In this document: positions 34,530 to 49,824 of the stretch, piece after piece
How positions within the stretch are numbered: position 1 is the stretch's first letter
Layout of the letters: every line of letters begins with the position of its first letter
From: Archegozetes longisetosus
Lineage: Eukaryota > Arthropoda > Arachnida > Sarcoptiformes > Trhypochthoniidae
Direction: 5' to 3'
Length of the DNA stretch: 64,000 nt
NCBI GenBank assembly: GCA_018873245.2
Contig: JAEMBT020000003.1
Location: 4,359,843 to 4,423,842 of the forward strand
Made by a program: the position numbers and the translations under genes
The notes under the pieces: model-generated
Seen by the model: the letters and a program-made list of their open reading frames with translations, nothing else
Told to the model about the DNA's origin: nothing
Databases searched by the model: none

Positions 34530-37016
34530 TTAGAAGTCATCTGCAACATAGTCAGGATGAACCACTAGAACAGGATCTTCCTCTTTCTCGGTTTCGGTAC
34601 CAATAGTTTCTGTAGTTTTGAGTGCAATCAGAATATGATCGATATTTATAAGTTTATCAATAACTCGATCGCATACAAGTTTCTTCCGAACCAAATCGGC
34701 TTCACTTTCAATATCTTGACATTGAGTCAGATACCATTCAGTAAGTTCTGATCGTTTGATGCCATCGCTTTCTCCCTGTTCTATTTTTACTTCTTCTCTT
34801 TGCAGCTGAATCACAAACATATTTGTCATTGATTTATAGACTTCATAAGGGATTTTAAGACTTGAGGGTAGGGTTGGATCAGTTGTTGCCTCTTTTTGTG
34901 AGTCATGGTCTGCCGTCTCGTCAGCCATTTCCTCATCTTCATTATGGTCTTCATCATCCATGAGATTGACGTCCGGCTGATCGATCTTTAGTATAGACTT
35001 ATTTAAGAGACGAGCCGCTTCTTTGATGTGTTTGGTCTCAACGAAATCGCTACAATACATTTTGGCCATTGCTTCAGACAATCGGATCAATGATTCCAAT
35101 TGACGAACAGTTATTCTCCAAGATTGTTTACTACTCTTAAAGCCTCCACCACCATTATCACAGCCTGAAAGACGCAATTGTTTATAAGTTTCAACTAAAA
35201 ATTTTTCTGATTCTAAAGTCATCTTAGGTTTGAATTGTCGCGCGAAACGGATATAGTTCTTCAGGTCATCCAAAGAATAAAGTGAATCATCGTTATTCTT
35301 GTCGACATTTCCGTTATGCATATCAATAATTCTTTCAGCGATGGCGTAGTCAGTAGTTTCATTACATTCATCGAGAAGTACAAAGAACAAGTCAAATCGT
35401 GACATAATAGGCAATGAAAACGATAGGTTATTACGCAAAGACTTCGAGCGGTCATAAGTGCCACCAATCGGGTTGGCAGCAGCTAAGATAGACGTTCTAG
35501 CATTGAGAGTAGCTTTAACTCCAGCCTTTGTTATACTAATGGTTTGCTGTTCCATAGCTTCGTGGATAGCGATCTGATCGCGTAAATCCATTTTGTCAAA
35601 CTCATCGATACAACAGATTCCTTGATCAGCTAACATCAGAGCTCCAGCTTCAATAACGAAGCCTCCGTCTTCATCTCTGACAACAGCAGCCGTCAGACCA
35701 GAAGCAGTCGACGCCTTACCACTCGTATAGATGGCTCGCGTCGGCGCAAAATCAGCAATTATTTTCAAGAATTGACTCTTTGCAGTACTTGGATCGCCAA
35801 CAATACATACGTTTATGTCCCCACGAAGATTAGTTCCTTCGACAGTAGTTTTTGGAACTCCACCAAAAAGTTGCAAAATTATGCCTCTCTTGATATCTTC
35901 ATTGCCAAAAATCGAAGAAAACAGACTTTTAGTGATATTTTCATACAAGTTCTTGTCTTTGGTCATCATTTCTATTTTTCTGATATCCTCTTCTTTAAAC
36001 ATTGAGAAGTCTTTGGCGCTAGTATTCAAGTCATTAGCATTGGCTCTCTCTTCCATCTGTACCGGCAATTCGCTGGACTCTAAAATGCAAGAACTGGCCA
36101 GAAATGCCATTTTATGAGTCATTTCTCTGACTCCCAAAGATTTAAGACCTCTAACGCCTGAATCTGCAGCGCCGGTCTCAGTTCGAACGAGTCCACCGCT
36201 GCCTGCAATCATTTGAGCCACATCTGGAACTACAATAAGACAACCAGTAAAGTCACACCGATCTCCCGGTTGAACGCATTCTACGCGATCGCCACCTCTT
36301 ATTATAATATCAATGCTTCTTGGAATACAACCTCTCGGAAGATCTGCTTGTAATTCTTGAATACGAACTTTTTGAAAGTCAACGAATCGAGACTTATGTA
36401 ATAATAGTCTGAATTTACTTCGATTTGAGCAGACATTATTACGACAAATAGTGGGTAAAGTGTACTTAAACTGCTGCTCAACATTTGCCACCTCTGTTCC
36501 ACAATCGAGACACTCAAACGTTCCAGAAATCAGTTCCGGATGAACGGAATGTGTTCGAACCACTTGACCAACAATTTTGACTAATGAAGAGATTTTTGTT
36601 GCTCTCAATTCCCTCAGTTTGGTTCTATCAGGAAAGTCATAAAAGCCAACATAGAAGTCTTTATTCTTAATGATATTTAGAGTCAAGTCATCGATTTCTT
36701 CGTTTGATTTGTGCTTTTCATCGTTAATGAAAGCGGAAAGTGAACGACAAAGATAGAGATAAAAGCGATAATAATTGTTCGTTATATCGATCGCCAACTC
36801 CTGATCAAAGTTTGTCAACTCTCTGAACGAGATGAAAAGTGTGTTTCTTTCAGGTCTGATGAGCTCTAAGGCGTCGGACAAATACTTGGGTTCATCAGTT
36901 TCGCTGTTTTGGTCTCGATATTCGGACAGAAACGCGCGAAATAGTTTCTGACACTTCTCTGACAAGTCATCTTTGACTCGTTGTGTCTGTGCAATACGAG
37001 CGTCCGATACGTCCAT
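34530..37016 (-). CDS. MCM6: DNA replication licensing factor MCM6, intronless
   Basis: Single 828-codon exon (human MCM6 821 aa). The N-terminal domain carries a C4 zinc finger near residues 170-197 (CLDCGTE, then CRNNVCSNRS). The AAA+ ATPase core has Walker A GDPSTAKSQFLK near 405-416, Walker B CIDEFDKMDL near 470 and the arginine finger SRFDLFF near 538. The MCM6-specific SGGLVRTETGAADSGVRGL segment and the C-terminal winged-helix region (KRSELTEWYL) are present. MCM6 is one of six subunits of the MCM2-7 hexamer, loaded at origins in G1 and part of the CMG helicase in S phase. The acidic insert before the winged helix is usual. An E2F-type site lies about 120 bp upstream of the ATG. Divergent from GATAD1, with 479 bp between starts. 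Confidence 0.97.
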   Translation of the reverse strand: MDVSDARIAQTQRVKDDLSEKCQKLFRAFLSEYRDQNSETDEPKYLSDALELIRPERNTLFISFRELTNFDQELAIDITNNYYRFYLYLCRSLSAFINDEKHKSNEEIDDLTLNIIKNKDFYVGFYDFPDRTKLRELRATKISSLVKIVGQVVRTHSVHPELISGTFECLDCGTEVANVEQQFKYTLPTICRNNVCSNRSKFRLLLHKSRFVDFQKVRIQELQADLPRGCIPRSIDIIIRGGDRVECVQPGDRCDFTGCLIVVPDVAQMIAGSGGLVRTETGAADSGVRGLKSLGVREMTHKMAFLASSCILESSELPVQMEERANANDLNTSAKDFSMFKEEDIRKIEMMTKDKNLYENITKSLFSSIFGNEDIKRGIILQLFGGVPKTTVEGTNLRGDINVCIVGDPSTAKSQFLKIIADFAPTRAIYTSGKASTASGLTAAVVRDEDGGFVIEAGALMLADQGICCIDEFDKMDLRDQIAIHEAMEQQTISITKAGVKATLNARTSILAAANPIGGTYDRSKSLRNNLSFSLPIMSRFDLFFVLLDECNETTDYAIAERIIDMHNGNVDKNNDDSLYSLDDLKNYIRFARQFKPKMTLESEKFLVETYKQLRLSGCDNGGGGFKSSKQSWRITVRQLESLIRLSEAMAKMYCSDFVETKHIKEAARLLNKSILKIDQPDVNLMDDEDHNEDEEMADETADHDSQKEATTDPTLPSSLKIPYEVYKSMTNMFVIQLQREEVKIEQGESDGIKRSELTEWYLTQCQDIESEADLVRKKLVCDRVIDKLINIDHILIALKTTETIGTETEKEEDPVLVVHPDYVADDF

Positions 37017-37133
37017 TGGTTATAATTATAATTAATTCAAATTACAGTAATATTGAACAGTTTTCACAGTTTAAATGACTTCTGTTTAAAAGTCTCTTTA
37101 AATGCCTCTTTTGTGAACTTTTATCGCAAAAGT

Positions 37134-37143
37134 GCGCCAAAAA
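37134..37143 (-). promoter_or_regulatory. E2F-type site TTTTTGGCGC upstream of MCM6
   Basis: On the MCM6 sense strand the sequence reads TTTTTGGCGC about 120 bp before the start codon, matching E2F consensus TTTSGCGC. MCM genes are classic E2F targets in animals, so site and gene agree. A degenerate second copy (TTTTGCGATAA) lies next to it on the same strand. Confidence 0.5.
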
Positions 37144-37161
37144 TACCTATTAGAGCTCCTA

Positions 37162-37446
37162 TCAAAAACGTCTCTGTTTTGTGAAAACTTTGGTTTCATT
37201 CATTTTTTCAAATATCTTAGTTTTTAATAACTTTGGGATACTCTGCATTAGCTCAAATTGGTGAGAATCTGTTAATTCAATTAATGAAGCAGATTTGAGA
37301 CTTTTTAATAAGTTTTGAAAAGTTTGACTTAAGTTAATCTCAATAACTTCTGATAACATTTGAATCCCTAAACCCTTAAGTAGTGACGTTACTTGTGTTC
37401 TATTGTATGGTTTGAAAATAGAATTTTTGTTTGAGACATTTTTCAA
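37162..37446 (-). CDS. Unidentified ORF in MCM6/GATAD1 promoter, no N-terminal ATG
   Basis: An open minus-strand frame of about 95 codons that opens on TTG; its first in-frame ATG leaves 65 codons. A CACTTAG acceptor-like site just upstream would allow it to be a downstream exon of a gene whose first exon lies within or beyond GATAD1. The product is helical and Leu/Ser/Lys-rich (TSLLKGLGIQMLSEVIEINL, then SASLIELTDSHQFELMQSIP). Two helices separated this way faintly resemble a histone-fold protein such as CENP-X/MHF2, but that is speculation. I do not assign a function. Confidence 0.2.
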   Translation of the reverse strand: MKNVSNKNSIFKPYNRTQVTSLLKGLGIQMLSEVIEINLSQTFQNLLKSLKSASLIELTDSHQFELMQSIPKLLKTKIFEKMNETKVFTKQRRF

Positions 37447-37495
37447 AATATGAACTACTTCTAAGTGTAATTCAAATTAATTGAAATTAACGAAA

Positions 37496-38416
37496 ATGCC
37501 ATTAGGAGTACAGCCCATTTGTAGTAGTTGTTCAACAAATGAATCTCAAATGTGGTCCAAGAGTACGGACGGAAGCATTAAGTGTAACAACTGTTGGAAT
37601 CAATCAAATAATAAGAATGACAATGAAGTCAATAATAAGGACAAAAATTTGAATTCAAATCAAACAGAAGGTGATAACAACAACAACAACAATGAAAACA
37701 ATAATAAAGCCAGTACTAATGGTATGATTGATTAGAATAACTATGACTTAATTGATTAATTAGTTGACTGATTGTCTAATAGCTGCTCCGAAGCCTCCAT
37801 TAGTTGGTACCCGAAAGAGTGTCAGATGTAAAGGCAGGATAAGAACCACTTTTAGTAACAAATTAAATACAGTCAAGGGAAAGAGTCGAAGAATTATATT
37901 CAAACGATGTGTAAGTTACGCAAATCAATGCTATCACAGACTGAATGAACATTTATTTGTATTGTTGACCAACAGGTAGTGCGAGGCCCGACAGCGTTCG
38001 CAACTCCAGTCACGTCTGACTTGATGTTCTTCAAAGGCATGTACTATCAAGTAGGAGACATCGTATCGATGCGAGACGTTGAGGGTGACACATATTACGC
38101 ACAAATTCGAGGCTTTCTCCAGGACCAATATTGTGAAAAGAGTGCAGTGATTACATGGCTTTTGCCATCAAAAGAGAGTCCATCACTATATTTCGATCCT
38201 GGCACTTACTTTTTAGGTCCTGAAGAAGACATACCTCGAAAACTAGAATGTATGGAATTCGTTTGTCACGCGCCAAGTGATTACTATAAGTCACGTTTCT
38301 CTCCATATCCAACACTCAACATGAAAGTCGAGAGCGGTTTCATTTGGACGCGTTTGGGACCACAAATTGTCAAAACTTCAGTCAAAGATGAAGTAACTGA
38401 AGATTCAAATGACTAA
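37496..38416 (+). CDS. GATAD1: GATA zinc finger domain-containing protein 1, 3 exons
   Basis: Exons: 37496-37721, 37783-37910, 37976-38416; 264 aa (human 269). The N-terminus MPLGVQPICSSC matches human GATAD1, and the GATA-type finger is CxxC-x17-CxxC (CSSC near 9-12, CNNC near 30-33). An Asn-rich linker fills residues 35-75. The C-terminal domain is closely conserved: DLMFFKGMYYQVGDIVSM, YYAQIRGFLQDQYCEKSA, then LGPEEDIPRKLE, EFVCHAPSDYYKSR and GFIWTRLGPQ. Vertebrate GATAD1 binds H3K4me3 chromatin with SIN3/HDAC and KDM5 partners in the nucleus. Both introns are GT-AG and 61-65 bp. Faces DGKE tail to tail. Confidence 0.95.
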
Positions 38417-39359
38417 TCTAGTTTAGATTTTGTCTCTACGTCAACTACACATGACTAAGTTGTTCAGTTAGTACTGTGTTTCAAACTTGACTCAATCCTT
38501 CAATGAAGTGATTTTACTATAATTTATCAATTGTAAAATAAATTTAAATTTAGTTCTTTACAATATTTACTGTATATTTATTTAAGATATATATTATAAT
38601 CGATTATAATTTGTATAAACACTCAAAATAATATAATTTTAATCGATGTATTTAAACAATATAGAAGTTTTAAAACACTTTCTTTCAATATGTTCGACAA
38701 GTGACAAGAATTCAAAAGCATTTATTTGTTCGCTCAAAAATGAATGTATTACTTGCAAATTTTTACAACTATATGAATTTTAATATTAAAACCAATGATT
38801 TAATTGATCAAGAAAATTGATACCTCAAAGTTATTTCATAATAAAATAATGAAAAGTCATGCCCAACTCTTCGCATAATAAACTTGCCAAGTATTCAATT
38901 AATTCTCCGATATACAGAAATATTCTTAAGATTTCTTTTTCCATCACTAAAACCAAAATAAAAAACGGAAATGCCATAAAATGCAATTAAAATCTAGAGA
39001 AATGATTGAATAGACAATTTGATCATTGATTTGAAACTTATTTGTATTTGGATTGAAACTCAATTCTAAAACTCAAGTATCTCGTTATTTGATGTGCGCA
39101 AATAGATTTATATGTCTCAAAGTCATAACTGCTAAACCTTAAATCCATTATAAATGGGTCTTCAAAATAGAGGATCAAATTGCAATAATATTAATACTTT
39201 GTTCAATATTTGAAGAATAAAAACATCTTAAAATGTTAGCGAATGCAAAACCACAAAATTTAAGGGTTTGTCAGATTTTTCGATACCAACGGATATATCG
39301 ATCACATTAGGACAGATACAAAACCCGATAAATATTACTAATTATCACAGAAATGCATG
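38417..39359. other. 0.94 kb gap between convergent GATAD1 and DGKE
   Basis: 3' UTR sequence for both genes; AATAAA at 38537-38542 (plus) is 121 bp after the GATAD1 stop. No coding sequence seen. Confidence 0.5.
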
Positions 39360-41158
39360 TCAAAGCAAATCAGATCTAGTGGTGAGCATTTTGGCATGTG
39401 AGTTCCAACTTAGAGTGATAGTTGTGGGAAATTGAAGCCAAGGCTCACCATCAATTTGAATGGGCAAACGTTCCAATAACTTGATTCTAACTTGTTTGGC
39501 CTGACCGAAGCGCAACGGTTCAGATAAGCCTATCATAAGTTGTCCGATATGAAAGGTTGAGTAAACACCTAGTACTTCAAGCAATTTATCGTTCATTTTT
39601 TGCTTGGGAGCACCAGAACCTAAGTTCCATATTTCTACGCCTCCGCCCCAACTCTGTATATTCAGGATAATAATCGACTCGAGTTCTGGTAAATCAACGT
39701 TTTGTCCGTCCAATTCAAGTGTGATTTTTTCATTTAACTTTTTGCATCTCCTTTCTAATAAATCCTTGGTTCCATAACTCAGATACAAGAACTTATTGAA
39801 TATTCGATTTCTATGAATAGTTAGAAAAAAACAATTAAATAATAAATCAATAATTGTATAATAGAGTAAACAGACGTGAAAAAATAGTTGTAAATCTTAG
39901 TTTTTCTGGTTTCATGAAAGTTAAGTGCCACCAGAGCGTCGACTCCGACGGAAAAATAATTGTTCATAAGATAATGCTTTGATGGCAAAGGAATGCCGAA
40001 ACTCATACTTCTTCCGGGCGTCAGCCATACATTCCAACGATCCAAATCAACCACTTTCGCTCTTAACACTTTTTCCATCACATGATCGATAGAAGATTCA
40101 CACGAAAAGCTTTGACCCCAACCTAAAACTCGCGATAAATCATTTCCCGTTCCCAACGGCAATATTCCCACGTATGGCATGGGATCTAATTTCAATTTTT
40201 GGATAGTATCCAAAGTCCAACCAACAGTTCCGTCTCCAGCAGCCACTAATATTCTGACATTAATTTGTTTGTAAGATATGGCCAGTAGGTCACACCATTC
40301 AAGACCTGATTCAATGGAGGTTTCGTCAAGATCGATGACTTGTAACGGATTAAGTATTGCTCTGAACGCAGTCAGTATTTTGTCGCCATCATTATTACCG
40401 CTCTTTTTATTGGCGATAACGATCAGTGGTTTCCAGTTTGGCTCATCTTCAAAGTTGTGAACGCTCTCAACTACATATTTTCTTCTACCTTTGGACCAAA
40501 CTCTCTTATGAATGACACAAAAGGGAGGAACAATACAAGACCTCCATTTGCCGAAATCGCACTTTTCTGTTTTAGACAATTCATTGAAACAGCTTTCATG
40601 AAGAGTTCTTTGACACCAACAGCATTTCCAATCAATGAGAGCTGACTCGTCGTCACACTCTTCTTTACAGGAATCGCAAACCGAATGGGTCGGAAGATTT
40701 CCGTGAACCCAATGATGAGTTTGTCGTTTCTCTAGAAGTCGACTGTCAGTCTTAGAGACCGATAAGGTTTTGCAGGGTAACTGAATGTCAGCCTTTTTAT
40801 GACAGCTAAAGTCAGCACAGGTGCCACAAGAGTCGCAATACATGCCGTCGACAATGAGTGACTCGCAAACACTACAATAAGCCGTATGCGTTATAATACC
40901 GATCAGTTTCCAGTGATGACAAGCACTTCCATTGGTCCACAACGGGATCATTAGAGAACGCTGTCTTATGTGTAGAAACATCTTGTACCCAAAACACAAC
41001 AATAAGAGGAAACCTGAATATAGAGTGATTTGGATGGGAATACTTAATGATGTAATTGAAACCGATTCCATTGCTGAATGTGTGATTGATTTCAGTATTG
41101 ATTCGCGAATATCATTAATTTGCCGACGATTACTGATATACTTCGATAGTATTGGCAT
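39360..41158 (-). CDS. DGKE: Diacylglycerol kinase epsilon, 2 exons
   Basis: Exons (minus): 39876-41158 and 39360-39810, joined by a 65 bp intron; 577 aa (human 567). A single N-terminal hydrophobic helix (about 42-62, LYSGFLLLLCFGYKM) is typical of the epsilon isoform, which is membrane-anchored. Two C1 domains follow (about 80-130, YCSVCESLIVDGMYCDSC; about 145-205, HHWVHGNLPTHSVCDSC). The catalytic domain carries the glycine-rich loop AAGDGTVGWTL near 305-315 and PLGTGNDLSRVLGWG near 330. The accessory domain includes NIQSWGGG and the ending DGEPWLQFPTTI. The enzyme phosphorylates diacylglycerol to phosphatidic acid, preferring arachidonoyl species, in phosphatidylinositol turnover. A second ATG at codon 30, closer to the helix, could be the true start. 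Divergent from DHODH. Confidence 0.94.
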
Positions 41159-41707
41159 TTATTGCGAATAAAAAACCATCAAATCTATCAATTGATTGAA
41201 ATTGATATGAATTTAATTGAAGCCATTTTTAAATGACTTGCATTAAGATTTGGTAAATAATAGTGCGATTCATATTACAACGATTGCATAATTTATAGAA
41301 TAAGTAAAAAATTTTCCTTAAAATAATCCCTTATTATTCAAAAACAATTGAGAAACATAAATGTAAACAAAGATAGAGTAGTGAGTCAGCTGTGAATCAC
41401 GTGTTCATATGTTTATGTTGAATTGAAGGTTAGAGTCAAGTTTTATCTTTCAATCAATTACTCTCACGTTTATTGACACTTCAATTGATTAGTCGACTAT
41501 TTATTTAACGTTTTATTCGAGCTTCTCTTTGCATAAACTGACACTTAAATCACTTAAGGAGCCATCAACAAGTTATCATATCTTTAAAGTTAATGTCCTT
41601 TTGAATGAGTATAAAAAGAATTGACATTTTAACAAACCATAAAAAATCGAAATAAACTGAACAACAATTTCTTAGACATTAGTTTTATTAATCAATTGTC
41701 ACAAAAG
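41159..41707. promoter_or_regulatory. Bidirectional promoter region DGKE/DHODH
   Basis: 549 bp between divergent start codons. Between 41382 and 41403 lie TGAGTCA (AP-1-like), CAGCTG and TCACGTG (E-box) within 22 bp. No coding sequence is visible. Confidence 0.4.
41382..41403. promoter_or_regulatory. AP-1/E-box motif cluster
   Basis: TGAGTCA (41382-41388) overlaps CAGCTG (41387-41392), and TCACGTG follows at 41397-41403, about 225 bp from the DGKE ATG. TCACGTG is the core bound by Mitf/USF-type bHLH-Zip factors. Motif match only. Confidence 0.3.
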
Positions 41708-43373
41708 ATGTCATGCAAGCCTAAAGTTCAGGTATTGTTGATTATTATTTGAGATCATATTGAAAGTTGAATTAATTTTTGAGCATTGAATCGAATAATT
41801 TTAGAATAAAGTATTTTCATTCCTTGCTATTGGCTGCGGAGGAAGTCTAGCATTTGCTGGTATGGACTCATTAGTGATTATTAGATGTTATGACAGCATT
41901 AAAATGAAATAAACTAAAACAACTATAACTATTGAATAGGTATTAACGTGTATAAAGGGAATGATAAGTTTTATAGGGATATTTTAATGCCAACAATTCA
42001 TAGAGTGACAGATGCAGAGACGGCACATGTGATCGCTATCAAACTTGCAAAACATGGTTTTGTTCCCAAATCTAACGAAGATCCAACTCTGACGCCAATA
42101 CTTGTAAATAAGTCATGACATTGAAGTGATTGTCAAATTAATTAAGAATTTTTAATTGCATACGAAAGAAAACTACATTGTGGGGTCTTAACTTTTCAAG
42201 TCCAATTGGTTTGGCTGCAGGTTTCGATAAAGACGGCCAGGCGATCAAGGGATTATCAAAACTAGGTTTTGGTTTTATCGAAGTTGGTTCGGTAATGACA
42301 ATTTGAAAATCAATTTTCCTATGAGTTGATAATCTTTACTTGTGATTTAGTGCACACCTGAACCACAAGCTGGAAATGAGAAACCAAGAGTTTTTAGACT
42401 GATTAAAGATAAAGCAATCATTAATAGGTAACTGTTTGAAATAACTATTAGAGAGCTATTATGAGTAAGTCATATTTGACACTTTTAGATACGGTTTCAA
42501 TAGTGCGGGGCATGATTCGGTCAGATCAAATATAGAAAAACAATCTGCAAAATTAGGACCTGTAATAGTCGGTTTGAATCTAGGCAAAAATAAATTAAGT
42601 CAAGATATAGCTGAGGATTATATTAAAGGATTAATGAAGTTTTCTGATTTAAGGTGCGTTCATTACTTTGTAATAAACATTTCAAGTCCTAACACTCCGC
42701 ATTTACGAGATCTGCAGAACAAGAACGAGCTTAACGAACTAATCGAAAAAGTTTTAAAAGTTAAAAACGACAATAACATAGATAAGCCTTTATTAATAAA
42801 GATCGCGCCCGATCTGGGAGAAAACCAATTGAAAGATATTGCAGTTATAGTTAACAAATTTGCGTCAAACAAATCAAGAAGAGGTATCGATGGCCTTATA
42901 GTAAGCAATACAACAGTTGAGAGACCTCTTAACCTTCAGAGTGAGGAAAGTATAATTAAAGAAACTGGTGGTTTAAGTGGAGCTCCTTTAAAACAATCAT
43001 CAACTGATATGATTAGAAAAATGTATAAATTAACCAAGGGCAACATTCCTATTATCGGAGTTGGAGGTATTTTTAGTGGAGAAGACGCTTACGATAAGAT
43101 TAAGGCGGGTGCCTCTTTGGTCCAAATATACACTGCTATGACATATGAGGTTAAACTTGATTAAATCTTGTTTTGAATAGTTATGATAACAATTGTGATT
43201 TTTTCAATCAAAGGGTCCACAAGTTGTAGATAAAATTAAAAGAGAGCTGGCATCGCTTTTAAAGTACGTAAAAATCAATTCAAATAGTAGTAACAACTAT
43301 AACTTTAATATAATATCATAGGTCTGATGGATTCGAAAATATAATCGAAGCAATCGGAACAGATCACAAGTGA
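41708..43373 (+). CDS. DHODH: Dihydroorotate dehydrogenase (class 2, mitochondrial), 8 exons
   Basis: Exons: 41708-41731, 41805-41859, 41940-42103, 42169-42291, 42351-42427, 42489-43149, 43214-43263, 43322-43373; 401 aa (human 395). Residues 11-30 ([17 protein letters not shown]) form the transmembrane anchor after a very short basic leader, as in inner-membrane class 2 enzymes. FMN and substrate motifs are present: [24 protein letters not shown] with the catalytic Ser, [26 protein letters not shown] and [20 protein letters not shown]. The enzyme oxidises dihydroorotate to orotate and passes electrons to ubiquinone, the fourth step of pyrimidine synthesis. The usual GSVTPxPQ motif reads GSCTPEPQ, with Cys at the exon 4/5 junction. 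Convergent with WDR7. Confidence 0.95.
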
Positions 43374-43393
43374 AATAGAATTAACTTGATTAG

Positions 43394-43399
43394 AATAAA
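43394..43399 (+). other. AATAAA poly(A) signal of DHODH
   Basis: AATAAA 20 bp after the DHODH stop codon, inside the 268 bp that separate it from the convergent WDR7 stop. Confidence 0.5.
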
Positions 43400-43641
43400 C
43401 TTTTTAAAACATAAAATAAATCTGAGACGTTATTGGAATAGTTGCGAGAAGTTGTGCCAAATGGAAACCTATGCTTTAATAAAATATTTTGTACCATTGA
43501 ATAAAACTGAACGCAAATATTGCAAATAGCGCCTAATACTTTGTACAACAAATAGATAATATTAAATCATCAATAAATCACATTTGCATCTGAATAAATA
43601 ATAGGTAAAACTCTTAAGTAAAGACTTGTTAATATTAAGAT

Positions 43642-49824
<6,183 letters not shown>

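Larger units (their letters stand above)
37017..37495. promoter_or_regulatory. Bidirectional promoter region MCM6/GATAD1
   Basis: 479 bp between divergent start codons. It contains an E2F-type site at 37134-37143 and an unexplained minus-strand open frame at 37162-37446. Confidence 0.45.
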
